Source: Boothiomyces macroporosus
Taxonomy: Eukaryota; Chytridiomycota; Chytridiomycetes; Rhizophydiales; Terramycetaceae
Reading direction: 5' to 3'
Assembly (NCBI GenBank): GCA_027604185.1
Contig: JADGKB010000005.1
Location: 186,001 to 250,000 of the forward strand
DNA: 64,000 bases
Part shown: positions 12,262-24,168 of the stretch, one piece after another
How the letters are laid out: every line of letters begins with the position of its first letter
Numbering within the stretch: the stretch's first letter is position 1
Made by a program: the position numbers and the translations under genes
The notes under the pieces: generated by a model
The model's database searches: none
What the model was told of the DNA's origin: nothing
What the model saw: the letters and a program-made list of their open reading frames with translations, nothing else

Positions 12262-13756
12262 ATGGAAGAAAAGTATGACATTGAAGAGTCTTTGGTATTC
12301 ATCAAAGAAAAGAAAAATATCTGCCTGCAATTTCCCGATGAATTGCTATCGGATGCGCCATATGTAGCCAAACGGCTCCAGTCAGACATAAATTCCGTGT
12401 ATATAATGGCTGACACAACGTTTGGCCCATGCTGCACAGACTTGATTGCGGGCCAACATGCTAATGCTGATGCAATCATTCACTACGGCCCTGCGTGCTT
12501 GACAAGGTAGTTCATTGCTGATCTTAGGCCAGCTGAAAATTCTCCACCGATTTTGTATGTTTTTGAAAAGCAAGAAATTGATTCGGACGATTTGATCATA
12601 AAGATTGAAGGTAGTGTCACTGAAGATGTTCCTGTTATTGTTATGGGTGATACGTCGACTTATTACCTTTGGCCCAAATTGCAGTCAAGGCTCACTGGTT
12701 CAAAATACATCTGGTCTCACATTGAACAGCAGGTGGATAGTCCTGCATCATTGAAAGAAAGTATTCATGGCCGATGTATCCAACTCCCTGAACACGTTCA
12801 ACTACAAGACTGCTGTCTGCTGTACATTGGCTCCGACTCCCTCTGCCTTTCAAATTTGGTCATGGCTATTCGTCCAAGTTCAGTCGTAGTATATGATCCT
12901 ACCACAAAATCAATCAACCAGAATTATGGCCAGTTGCAGTCTGTACTTCAAAGAAGATTTGTTCAAATGGAGAAGGCTAGGGACGCCAACGTTATTGGAA
13001 TTGTTGTTGGCACTTTAGGCGTAGGTAAGTAAATAACTTGGTAAATGATGATTATTAGATGCATTCTATAGGAAGAGCCGTCGTAACCGTATCGAAAGAT
13101 AATTTGACGACTATTTTACTTCTGCTGATACCAATTTTCTCCTTTTCAGATTAATTCTAGCTTCTTATTTGAGTGTTGTAAACACACTAAAAGAATTAAT
13201 TATTGCCAGTGGAAAGAAGCCCTACGTTTTGGCAGTTGGAAAGCCAAACCCAGCCAAATTGGGAAATTTCCCCGAAATTGAATGCTTTGTCCTTGTTGCT
13301 TGTCCTCAAAACTCTATTCTTGACTCTAAAGAATATTATCATCCTATCGTTACCCCTTATGAATTATCCTTGGCTTTAGAGAAGAATTCAATCTGGAATC
13401 CATTGGATTATCAGCTGAACCTTGGTCGTATGGTTGACGGTTTGTCTTCTCAACTGGAGAAAACGAAACTTCGAGCTATTGAAGGGCATGAATCTGACGA
13501 CGAGCCTCACTTTTCCCTAATTACTGGTCAGTATGCGGTAAAGAAAGGATTTGTCACAGTTACAAACGAGAACATCCCTGGAGAATTCATGATGATCAAA
13601 AAAGAAGGCGGCCAGATATCAAAGTTTGTTACATCCAATGTTGGTGCCGAATTCCTGAGCAGCAGGTCATTCCAAGGCTTGGAGCCAAAGATTGGCGAAT
13701 CAGAAGTGAAGCTTGCTGAAGAGGGCCGCAGTGGGATTGCAAAGAACTATAATTAA
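12262..13756 (+). CDS. DPH2: Diphthamide biosynthesis protein 2
   Basis: Exons 12262-12506, 12528-13024 and 13161-13756 give 445 aa; the introns are 21 nt and 136 nt. Family features are ADTTFGPCCTDLIAGQHANA with IHYGPACLTR near the N-terminus, GIVVGTLGVASYL at the second junction, and VLVACPQNSILDSKEYYHP with IVTPYELSLAL. The DPH1-DPH2 heterodimer transfers the 3-amino-3-carboxypropyl group from SAM to a histidine of elongation factor 2. The second subunit holds a supporting iron-sulfur cluster. The ATG at 12262 follows T-rich sequence directly. The 136-nt intron is six times longer than its neighbours and contains a C/D box snoRNA. Confidence 0.92.
13038..13134 (+). ncRNA. C/D box snoRNA inside the second DPH2 intron
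   Basis: Box C ATGATGA (13045-13051) and box D CTGA (13125-13128) lie inside the 136-nt intron 13025-13160. The flanks TTGGTA (13038-13043) and TACCAA (13129-13134) form a perfect 6-bp terminal stem that touches box D and sits one base from box C, as the snoRNA kink-turn requires. A weak C'-like TTGACGA is inside. The guide upstream of box D contains UUUUACUUC, complementary to the conserved GAAGUAAAA near the 3' end of 18S rRNA; this target is a hypothesis. The mature RNA would be about 85-100 nt and released from the debranched intron. Confidence 0.75.
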
Positions 13757-13858
13757 CTTGTATAATATATTAATCTCTAATGTTGCATTCTGGGTTCAGT
13801 CCACGTTTGGCGCCACATTTGCATGACCTTTGAAAGGAATGTTGCTTTACCTTGCCAA

Positions 13859-14835
13859 ATGATTGTGCTCAAGGTTACCTTTCATGACGGCTCACAGACT
13901 GAAATAAAGCGATTGCCAATGTCTCGCTTGCCTAATGAATTGACGTTTGATGAAGTAATTTAAATGTAATCTAGCTTGTTGTAATTATCAATCGCATGTT
14001 CAAACGATCTGATCAGCTAGTATTAAAGTACCTGGATGAAGGTAATTGAATATAACGTAGATCAAGACCTGATTTCATTGGAAAACGATGGAGGTACAAA
14101 GGGTTTAATTTAGATATTTCTCATGCGCTCAATTTGAATACTACTTTCAAGATCCATGCCTTTACAGACAAGATTAAGGATATTCCGACGAAACCTGAGC
14201 TGTTACTCAATCAGAAAACCCATGATTCAACCGAATTAAAAGAAATGTTGGAGAATCTTCAGACATCTTTGGCCAAGCTCTTATCCAAAGTGGGAACTGG
14301 TATATTGTTGCTCATTATAGATGTCAAAGTCCAGGCCGAGAAGAAAGAGTCTCTTGCTCCGGTAAATTATTCGCAATTTGAAGCAACTTCACAGCCAGGA
14401 GCAACTTTTAACTATCAAAACCAGCCAGTTGCACAGACTCCTGTTCAACCAATTCAAACTCCAATTACCCAGCAGGGCCAAATACAGCCGCAAATAAATC
14501 AACAGATGAATCAAACTCTCGCACAACACGTCCAGCAAAGCCAGATTAATCCACAAGGAATGAATCAGCCGTTAAACCAGCAATCTCAAATGAATCAGAT
14601 TCATCAATCAACTCCACCTCCGCAACAGCCGCAATCTACTTTATCCACTAGCCAGGCGTACTCTCAATGGTCGCCACAAGATTCAAATTATCAACAGCAG
14701 TATTATCAAACTCAGCAAAGAGGCCGCCCATTTTCCGGTAGCTATCCCACCCTTCAAAATCCCCACCTCCCAGCACCTTCAGTCCATCAACAAAACCCTA
14801 CCCACCAACTTCCCCCTCCAATTCAATTCCGCTAA
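13859..14835 (+). CDS. TFG: TFG-like protein (PB1 domain, coiled coil, P/Q-rich tail)
   Basis: Exons 13859-13954, 13975-14041, 14061-14093, 14114-14299 and 14321-14835 give 298 aa, with introns of 20, 19, 20 and 21 nt. The N-terminal PB1 domain reads MIVLKVTFHDGSQTEIKRLP, then MFKRSDQLVLKYLDEDQDL and ISLENDGDISHALN. A coiled coil follows (KEMLENLQTSLAKLLSK), then a long glutamine- and proline-rich low-complexity tail ending PPPIQFR. TFG polymerises at ER exit sites and binds the SEC16/SEC23 machinery; SEC16 is about 3.3 kb downstream. The fourth intron (14300-14320) is 21 nt without an in-frame stop. Keeping it would insert the hydrophobic GILLLII into the coiled coil, so I treat it as an intron. 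Confidence 0.82.
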
Positions 14836-14903
14836 ACCTTTTTTAATAAATACAAGTTTCTTTTTTCATTTCTTTATCAGAATCACGTCATTTTACTTGA
14901 GAA

Positions 14904-16033
14904 ATGAATATCTCAAAGCAGAAAGGTTAAATTCAAAAGTAACGTTCAGAGAAAAAGCAGCTGCGGCTGTATATGCATCCGCCCTCTATCCCTACAAGAT
15001 TTCAAACAATTCACTATGACGATTCGGAAAAGAAGGCATTCTCATCTACCACCAGAAGATTTGAAGGGAAAACCAATGATCTTCCCGGACCTGGATATTA
15101 TGCAAAGGCAGCAGAGAAGTTGGAGTTAGTACTTAAGGACGCATCTATCTCGAAAAAAGGATACGGTGTCGGATTCGCATCCCAAGTACTACATATTAAT
15201 GTAAGCAAAAACGCTTCTTGAAACCTCCAACAGATTTAGAAACAGATATTACGGTATCTCCAGCGCAATATTTCCTAAAATCCCCAAAATACTCAGAGTC
15301 GTTACAAAATTCTCTATCAGCAGCTTTTCGAAACCCAACAAATGCCATTCCAGGAAAAACAGTGTTTGTCTCTTCAAATACCATGGTGAGAACCAAAAGA
15401 GGATTCAAACCTACTCCTGGACCTGGGGAGTACTCTGTGGAGCCCACTACAGTGAGACCTCCATTGGGGGACGAGAAGTCGTCCATCTTCAAAAGTAAAA
15501 CTGAAAGAAGCAGTTTAGGTGCAAATACGAGCCTACCGGCTCCTGGTAATCTATGGTAACTCTAGGAAGCTATGATATTGCCAAATCTTGCAAATCAATG
15601 GAACCCAAAGTCTATGGGGCAATCTCATCGTTCAGGTCATCAGAAAGATTCCAGAACTCTTACTTGTATTCCAGCATTAATTATAGGACGAAATGGCCTG
15701 GTCCAACTTCGTACAATATCACCGACACTGGTCCATCTAAAAAGTATATTATGCTGACATAGACCAACTAGAAAGATTAAAATTGTAAATATTGCCGACC
15801 CACCCCCGCTTCCAGAGGAGCCATTATCAAATCAGGTATGCATTCCTGGGTCAGGCAAAACTCCAATTGCTTTCCCATCACCTGGAAAGTACAACATAGT
15901 TAGAGGTGCGGATGCCACACACAAGTCTAGTCCAACAACTAGAAGTATATTTATGAGCAAATCGGAAAGGTTCGCCCAACCTTTCAACAAAGATGTTCCT
16001 GGACCAGGATACTATCATCGTAATTGTTTCTAA
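14904..16033 (+). CDS. STPG/SHIPPO-repeat flagellar protein
   Basis: From ATG at 14973 the exons 14973-15185, 15206-15545, 15566-15743 and 15763-16033 give 333 aa, with introns of 20, 20 and 19 nt. An upstream ATG at 14904 can be joined in frame through a 24-nt intron (14926-14949, GTTAAA to GTTCAG) and would extend the N-terminus; the start is therefore uncertain. Repeated PGPGxY-type motifs are seen: LPGPGYY, TPGPGEYSV, LPAPGSYDI, WPGPTSYNI, SPGKYNI, VPGPGYYHR. These sperm-tail PG-rich repeats belong to proteins that bind axonemal microtubules (STPG1/2, ODF3 family). Closest to STPG1/2 by layout, but the exact member cannot be fixed. Confidence 0.8.
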
Positions 16034-16066
16034 ATTAGCATTCCCTCACTCCAAATCCAGATCCTA

Positions 16067-16342
16067 TCACCTTAATCTTGAAGAAAATTGGACATAATAT
16101 AATTGATTTAATTTATCGCCCATTTTGAGGAAGCGATATTTTTCATTCTCACACGCCGCAAACACAGGAACGATTTGAAATTTATCGGCGATATTAGAAA
16201 TTCCATCGTCGGAATATCGTGAGCTTTTACTGTATGTCACTGCGTCTGATTTTTTCGAATCAAAGTCACAAGAAAAGCACCTGATCTTCCCCACATATTC
16301 TGACCAATCAAATTCTCCTCATATTCTCTGCAACCTCATTTT
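16067..16342 (-). pseudogene. Minus-strand ORF with one internal TGA, doubtful
   Basis: On the minus strand an ATG (16342) opens MRLQRI, then TGA, and then in the same frame GEFDWSEYVGKIRCFSCDFD continues for about 85 codons to a stop at 16067. No normal intron removes the TGA in frame. It may be a broken small gene, a sequence error, or antisense noise in the 330 bp between the STPG gene and sulfite oxidase. No family was recognised. Confidence 0.2.
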
Positions 16343-16363
16343 CAATTTAACCAACTAAATAAT

Positions 16364-18021
16364 ATGAGCGGAAGAGTAAATGGATGTTAACCTAGTTTGC
16401 GCAAATATTCCCGAGGCTATTAAATCGGCACAAAGCTCTACTTTCCATTGGAGGTGGAGGCGTCGCTTTATTTTGTCTTACTTCCACTGTCTACTCTGAT
16501 GGAAAACTGCGAATATCTCACGGAAGTGAATCAAATGCATTACAGCTCGCCAGTAAAGCTGAAGAAAAATCCATTCAAGTGACTAAAATCCGGCCTCCTA
16601 AAGAAACTGCTGTTTACAGTAGAAAAGATGTATCTGAACACAACTGCAGAGAAACTGGCATTTGGGTGACTTATATGGATGGAGTCTATGATGTGTCTGA
16701 TTTTGTTGCTATCCATCCTGGCGGTGAAAGAATTCTTTTGGCTGCAGGCAAAGCAATTGATCCATTTTGGGCTGTATTCTCTATACATATGACCAAAGAA
16801 ACTAGAGAATTATTGGAAACTTATCGCATCGGCACTTTGCTCCCTCGAGACCAAGATCCAACTTACAAGGAAGAGCCGTCTGGTTTGGAAAAGCTATTTG
16901 CGAATGAACCGGAAAGAGATCCTTCCCTCAAGGTATTAGCCAAAACCCCTTGCAACGCCGAGGCTGATGTTAAAAACTTGGAAACATTCATCACTCCAAA
17001 TGAAAAGTTTTACGTCCGAAATCATTTACCAGTTCCAGTAGTCGATCCTGAATGCTACCGATTAACTGTTGAAGGGCCTGGAATTCCAGATGATTTTGAA
17101 CTCTCTTTGGACGATCTCAAACAAAAATTACCAAAATATTCTGTGACTGCTACCATGCAATGCGCTGGTAATCGAAGAAAGGAAATGCATGAAAAGATCC
17201 CTGTGAAAGGCTTACAATGGCAATCTGGTGCTATTAGTAATGCTGTATGGACTGGTGTAAGACTGCGCGATGTACTGGAATATGCTGGATACAAGATGCC
17301 TGATTATGGAAGTGAAGAAAAATTCCCTGGTGATGTTGAACATGTAGTATTTGATGGCTTGGAAGGCTACGGTGCTTCAATTCCTGCTGAAAAAGCATTC
17401 AACCCTAGAGGGGATGTTTTACTAGCTTATGAAATGAACGGTGAACCAATTCCTAGAGATCATGGCTATCCACTACGCGCTGTGATTCCAGGTGTTGTTG
17501 CTGCTAGATCTGTCAAATGGTTGTCAAAGATTTCCCTGTCAGAAGAAGAATCCCAATCCCATTGGCAACAGAGGGACTACAAAGGCTTTAATCCTTCCGC
17601 TGATTTAGCAAGCTCAGACTATTCCAAATCACAATCCATTCAAGAACTACCTGTACAATCATCAATTACTACGCCGACTATTGGAGAAGATTTGAAAGCT
17701 GAAAATGGATTTGTTACAGTGAAGGGCTATGCGATTGCTGGAGGAGGTAGAGCCATTAATAGGGTGGATATTTCTAGTGATGGCGGCAAGACTTGGACTG
17801 ATGCTACTTTGCATCCACCAAACCAATCAAGAGGTAGAACCTGGGCATGGACCCAGTGGGAAGCTAAAATACCAGTAAACAACTGCAAAGAGATGGAACT
17901 AGTTTGCAAAGCCGTTGATGAAAGCTACAACACTCAGCCGGACTCGTTCGACGGTATTTATAATGTTAGAGGTGTCTTGGTCTCTGCCTGGCAACGAATT
18001 AAAACCAAAATTGTCAATTAA
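16364..18021 (+). CDS. SUOX: Sulfite oxidase (mitochondrial, cytochrome b5 plus molybdopterin domains)
   Basis: A 12-nt first exon (16364-16375, MSGR) and a 20-nt intron (16376-16395) precede one long exon to 18021, giving 545 aa. The N-terminus is basic and then hydrophobic (FAQIFPRLLNRHKALLSIGG), which fits import to the mitochondrial intermembrane space. A cytochrome b5 domain with heme-ligand motif HPGGERIL (about residue 107) follows. The molybdopterin domain carries the catalytic cysteine in MQCAGNRR (about residue 260) and the conserved GYGASIPAEKAF and PRDHGYPLRAVIPGVVAARS. The dimerisation domain closes with RGTWAWTQWE-like sequence (RTWAWTQWEAKIPV). The enzyme oxidises sulfite to sulfate and passes electrons to cytochrome c. 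Confidence 0.95.
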
Positions 18022-18172
18022 TATACTCATTTGCTTCATTCCGTGTTTGAACCAAAGCTCGTTGGAATAATCTCATACACGCTGGGCTAGTTTACAAGCA
18101 TTCATTTTTGCGGCTCTTGTACGTGTTCGTTGGAGATTGGATTTTGCAAATCATTTTCAAAGCAAAATTCCA

Positions 18173-21100
18173 ATGAGCTCAAATCTCAAAGGCAAGGATT
18201 ATCTAACCTCAGGAAAATTTCAATTCAGCGGGATACCTCCTCGTAAGAAGAGGTCTGAAGCCAATCTTGATATCAAAAAGTCGCTAGAACAGGGTGATAC
18301 ATCGAAACCTCCAATTCAAGAACGAGAGACCCATGCGTCTCAAAAACCGGACAATGGCTGGGGATTTGATGACGAAATAGATTGGGATGAAGTAAAGACT
18401 ACCAAAAAAGCTTCGCCAGCAATTACGAAACCGGATACTGTGAAAACCTTGAATTCAAATGCAGCAATTCCCATTTCCAATAATCAATCCCAAAGTCCGA
18501 AAAAAGTGGATAATATTGTTGCTCAGTCGATACCTGGATTGGCCTCGGACGGAAATAAACCCATTAGGACTGCTCATATTCCCGACTCTAATATCCATAC
18601 AAAGCCAGTATCTCCTTTAAAAGTTACGAGCAGCCCTGCAGCAGTCTCTCAGGTTAATATATCGACCAAGTCTCCAAAAACTAAAATTGGTCAAGTAGAT
18701 GCAGGGAATTTGGGTGGATGGCTAACTGGAGAGAATATAGTATTTGAACAAACAAAGACAACAATTACAAAGAATAATCAGAAAGATGTTGAGCCCCCAA
18801 AGTCTGTATCAAGTGTCAAAGCAAGTCCTGGAACTCGAACAGATTCTTCATGGGAAAAAGACCAAGGTTGGGGAGACTGGAATTCAGATTCAATGGAAAT
18901 ACCACCAGTTGTTGATATTCCAAAAGATATGCAAAAAGTTACTACTCCAAAATCGGCAACAATCTCAAGATTATCTCCATCGAAAAGTCCTAATGTTTCA
19001 AAGGTAATTGCGTCCAAGTCACCTAAATCCCCTGGACTTAGTTATTCAAGCCCAAAGAAAGAAACTACGAGTACCGTTGGCCAGACCGAAACAAAAATTA
19101 CACCACAAGAAAGCATTCAAAATACGGAAAGTTGGGATATAGGAGATGAAGATTTATTCTCTCAATCAAGCCCAAAGAATAGTGAAAACGTTGAAACTAA
19201 GACTTTGAAATCACCTCTCAAAGCAGTTCGTTCACCACCATCAAAAATGGCAAATTATAATATCAAGTCCTATTCACAAAAAGAGATAGAGTCTACTAAT
19301 GTTCATACCGAATTTAAACCAAGAGCAACTGAGCAAAAGAGTCCAAGTGTTCGCTCAACTGCATCTAGAAAAAGCCCCACACAGAGGAGCAGCCCTCAAG
19401 CTAAAAACTTGCTGGTGTCTAATCAACCAGCAACTTCTTTGAACGCCGATGATCAAAATCAGATGATGTTAACGTCTGCACCAGGCTTTTTGCACACTCA
19501 ACCAGAAATATCACCTCCCAAATCTGCAAATTCATTTCATACAAGCCCAGTTATTCCATCAAAATCTCCAGAAGTTCCTTTGCGAAAAGATTTAAACAAT
19601 TTTGAAGAACAGCCTGCTAATTTGCAGTATCATTCTACAGCCCAAAATGTTTACAATCAGGATACTAATGTAATTCATCATTAAAATTAGATATATCAGC
19701 AGCCTAATTATCCTGATCATCACAATTATCTACCCCAATTATACTCTCATGGTGCAAATAACGATGCTCACATAAATTCCATGGAAGCATCTAACTTTGC
19801 TCCAGATGTGCCACCAACAGTGCAACACAAACCAGATAGTATTGAGGAGCAACCTGCACAGAATGAATATCATATTCAGCCAGATTATCATAACTATAAT
19901 TATGAACAAAGCCACCAATTGAATGAACCAGATTTTGGTGGAATGCAAAATAATGCAACCTACGATAGTTATGATTCAAATTATCAAGCAAGTTATGGTG
20001 AACAGAATGTCGGAATTGGACTTCAGCCAAATGTTCATGTAGATCAATCAGTTGCCCCAAATATTTCAAACTATGATATTGATCAGAACAACCAACTTTA
20101 CATGCCTGAACAGACTCAATCCGAACATATCGCATCACAGGGAGAACAGCAATATTATAATTACCAGCAGCCTCAAGATATCAATGGCACAAATAATCAA
20201 GATGCTCACCAAGAGTACTATCAAAATGAGGGGGCGCAGCAGTATCAAAGCTACCCAGAATCTACTCAAAGCGGATTCCAGCAGACTAATACTGGGAACG
20301 AATATCCTATCGAGTATGCAGGAGCTCATTACAATGATCGCAGCAATCAACTTCAATCAGACGAACAACCCAGTGGAGAAGTTGATTATTCAGTGCAAGC
20401 CACTCATGGAAACGAATATATTCCGACGGAAAATACCGAGTTTAACTATGCAGATGGACAACAGTACCAACAACAATATTATGATCCTAATGGTGGTTAT
20501 GCATACGATGATAATTCTATAGTACCTAATTATGATCAAAATGGACCGATTGACCACCAAGCCCAACAGCAGTTCATCGAGCATGACAATCAGATTCCAA
20601 ATAATAAAGTAGCCCCTCAGCCTACCGATAATCTCTATATTTACGACCAGGGCGCCTATACCAATCAAGAAATCTTGGATGTACGTGCTCACGAGAATCC
20701 TACCGAACAAATTTCTCAAGGTATCTACGCCGACTCAAACGTGGATAGTTATGCTCAAGAATCGTCCAACTCATATGGTCAAGGTTATCCTGAAGATGAC
20801 TTTGGGTTGCATTCAAATCAACATCTTCAAAATTCCTCAGTGGCTATACAGAATTATCCTGCGCATACTGAATCTGTGCCATTAGAATCTTCTCAGCAGG
20901 TCAGCATGCAACCTGCAGATCAAATTCAGAAAGACGCTGGTAATGTTGACAGTGAAAATCAAGAAAATGTCGCAATAGATGCTGCAGTTGATTCATCTGA
21001 AGTTCTCAATCATCCATATACCCAGGAATTGAGGGATTCAGAAAACAATCAAGTTAATTATGGTCAGCCCCTTGGCCATAGTTTCCAATCTACAGATACT

Positions 21101-24100
21101 TTAGCTTCCAGACAGGAAAGTGTCCAAGCTGACTCAGTATCTGTCACTTACATTGCCTGCCATTCTTGCAACAAAAACAATGACTCTGATGCCAACTTTT
21201 GTGCAAAATGTGGCACAAAGTTGATTACAAAAGACTCTTTGTTCAGAGATAGAGGATATGGTTTTGGTAGAATTACGGATTTCGGCAAAATCTTTACGAC
21301 AAAAGTGCTCAGGGAGAGCAGAGAAAAAGCACTTCCAGGCAACCTTTTATGGCATCACTTGGCTGGTCTGGTTACATCTGAACATGCAGCATTGGATATT
21401 TTCGCAACAGACGGTCCAATTTTTGATTATGCACAGGTTAATTTAGAATCGCTCGCTCAAAATATTTCAACCTACATTGGAACATTGCAGGAAGAAGATT
21501 CATATCTCCTCACTTATTACTTGTTGTTAATGCTTCAATACAACGATACAGAGTAAACAGAACTAATGTTAGGCAAATTACTTCAGAATCAATCAAGTAC
21601 TTTGTTTCAGTCCTAACACCCCAAGATTTCCAGCAGATATCACCAATTGATCAGATTTTATACAACCTTCTTGGTGGCTTCACTAATGAAGCTATTGAAT
21701 TAGCCCTTAATTTCAAAATTTGGGAAGTTGCACTCATTATGGCAAAATATTTTGAATCTGACTTGTATGGCAAAGTAGTTCTTTCAATGATGAAACAAGG
21801 TATCGGAAAGTTGGAGCACCATCAGTACGAAGCAACTTGTAGTAATTCTGTAATGGAACTCCTCCTAGCTATTATGGCTGGCGTTAATCAAACTGATGCA
21901 AGAGAGCTGTTGATGATGCAAAACGAAAAGTTTGTGCCAAATTGGAAACTGTATTTAGCGGCACTTCTTTCTATCAGACGAGATAACAACCCAGTTTATT
22001 TTGAAGTAATCGGAGAAATCTTGACTGAGACTGGATTACCAAAGGTTGGTCATTTATGGTATCTATTGCTGACTGTAGCGAATTAATTGCATTTTCGTTT
22101 AATCTGAAAAATGGATTGGAAAGATTTAAATCAAAAGTATTGCTCTTGGGGGCCGACCATATTTCTAATCCTTACACCTATCACAATGACTTTGCAGCTA
22201 TTCAGCTTACTGAATTGCTTGAAGCTCATGTAATACTAAATGGTCAATGGCAAACAACTCCGTTCACTAGCCTGCAGCACCACAAACTAAAATTAGCCGC
22301 ATATCTTGGTGATTTAGGGTACAATGAGCGTGCAAACCGCTATTTTGAAAGCATTCAAAGCTTTACTCAATATCTGTCTCCAGACCCAGGAGAAGATACC
22401 CACCAATTCCAGCAGTCTTTGGGTGAGATTAAAGCGCTATATCAAAAAACTGATACAAATGATGTTGGTGCTGTAGGAATAGTGGAGACTGAAATGTACT
22501 CGGAGTATGGATACAGTGAAGTAAAAGTCGTGGAAAACGTAGCTGGGGATATTACAGAGTTTAGCATTGATCAACGGCGTCAATCAGAATTTACATCCTT
22601 ACATGGAAATGAGGCATATCAAGCAGATCCTACTCATGACGGCATTGCATACCATGATAATCAGCAGTTCTATGCTACTCAAGAGTATGAATACAGTTCC
22701 GAAAGTTTGCCAATTGTACCTGGAAACGATTCAAACACAAACTTCACCATGGAAAATATCAACGAGGGCATTTACGAGGGTATTTACGAGACTGAAAAGT
22801 TTACCTCGTATACAAATGAGCAGCAGCCAAATTATGGAATTGCAGAAAATCTTGTACCAGAAAACACAGAAGTATATGCCCCGCCTCCAGCAAATCAAGA
22901 ATTGCACCAATACAGTGAGCAGCTGTATGAATCAAAACCTCCATTACCACCACTGACTCCTAATATTCCTAAATCAACAGTATCACCTCCAGTATCCCAA
23001 GATACAAAAGTGAGCCCGCCAGACATCCCACCACCACCGATAAAGCCATCTATCCACGAAGACGAGGAAGATTTGGGCTTTGGTAATTCAAAGCCAAAAG
23101 CTAAAGAGACTCCCAAGACTGGCGAGAAGGACGAACCAAAAGAAGAGCCAAAGGAGGAGCCGAAAAAGGAAGGTACAGTATTTTTAATAGTCCAGTTGTA
23201 AAGAAAACCAGCACAAGCTTCTTTTCCAGAATCTTTTCGCCATTTTCCTCCAAAAAAACTGAAGATCAACCTACAGTTTACAAAGCACATCTTCCTACTG
23301 GCAATCCGATTGTTTATGATCCAGTAACAAAGAAATGGGTAAAGAAAGACCAGCTGGGTAAAGTTGAAACCAAGGAAGAAGCTCCTCCTCCCCCACCACC
23401 AATAGTCCCATCCGCCCCGTCATCTGATGCAGGAGGACCACCGCCAGCAAAGTTTTCTGAAAGCCCAATATCAACTCCTACAGGAGCAACGCCACCAATT
23501 AGTCGGTCTAGTACCAAAAAGAGGGGTGCAAGATCAAAGTATGTTGATATTATCAATCCTAACTCTGCGGAATCTTCACCAATTGTGCAATCTTTTGTGC
23601 CTCAATTTGATTCACCCCTGGGGGAACCAAGAATATTATCAGTAAGCTTTTCAATAATTCTAGCCTAAAACTGGTCCGAAAATGATGGATATTGCAAAAT
23701 TCACCAGTGTCTCGAACGATCAATCAAATCAACCTGAAGGCTTTGTTCCCTCGACTCGGCAAACAGTAAACGCTTCAGTTCCAATAGGTAATGTTGCTCC
23801 CTCTCAAAAACCTTCATATATCCCTCCTGCTCAATCCCCGCTAAGCCCAAATCGAAATGCACCTCCTTTACATCCAACTCCTGGTGTGACGACTGGCGCG
23901 CGTGCTACTCATTCGAGGCCACCAAGTGCAAATCTGCAAGGTCGACCAGGTAGCAACTTGGCACAAAGAATTCCGACGAGACCACAAAATCAATACCCTC
24001 CTGATAGTAATGCCCAAAATATTCTTTCCAGACCTTCAAGTACCAATAGTCTAGGTTTTGATAAACCTGGTCGTCAAGGAGCACCTCCTGCCGATTTATA

Positions 24101-24101
24101 A
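18173..24101 (+). CDS. SEC16: SEC16-like COPII coat assembly protein
   Basis: Exons 18173-19669, 19691-21552, 21573-22058, 22079-23172, 23196-23641 and 23664-24101 give 1940 aa, with introns of 21, 20, 20, 23 and 22 nt. A long disordered N-terminal half is rich in SPK motifs and then in Q, N and Y. A small CxxC-CxxC zinc ribbon (IACHSCNKNND, then NFCAKCGTKL) precedes the helical central domain: DFGKIFTTKVLRESREKALP, FKIWEVALIMAKYFESDLYG and GHLCELIAFSF. A proline-rich segment follows, then the conserved C-terminal GNPIVYDPVTKKWVKKD. SEC16 scaffolds ER exit sites. The zinc ribbon before the central domain is unusual as far as I know. ATG 18173 is the first in frame. Confidence 0.85.
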
Positions 24102-24168
24102 AAATGCAATAGTGTAGTTTCAATAAATGCAATTAAATAATATATTAAGAGAGGAGTTGGCCACAACT

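Noticed and set aside
13790..13830. B-box-like GGTTCAGTCC as part of a tRNA gene
   Set aside because: No matching A box, acceptor stem or anticodon arm could be folded around it.
20120..20719. Overlapping ORFs on both strands inside the SEC16 Q/N-rich region
   Set aside because: They are shadows caused by low-complexity codon composition; the SEC16 frame is continuous with conserved domains on either side.
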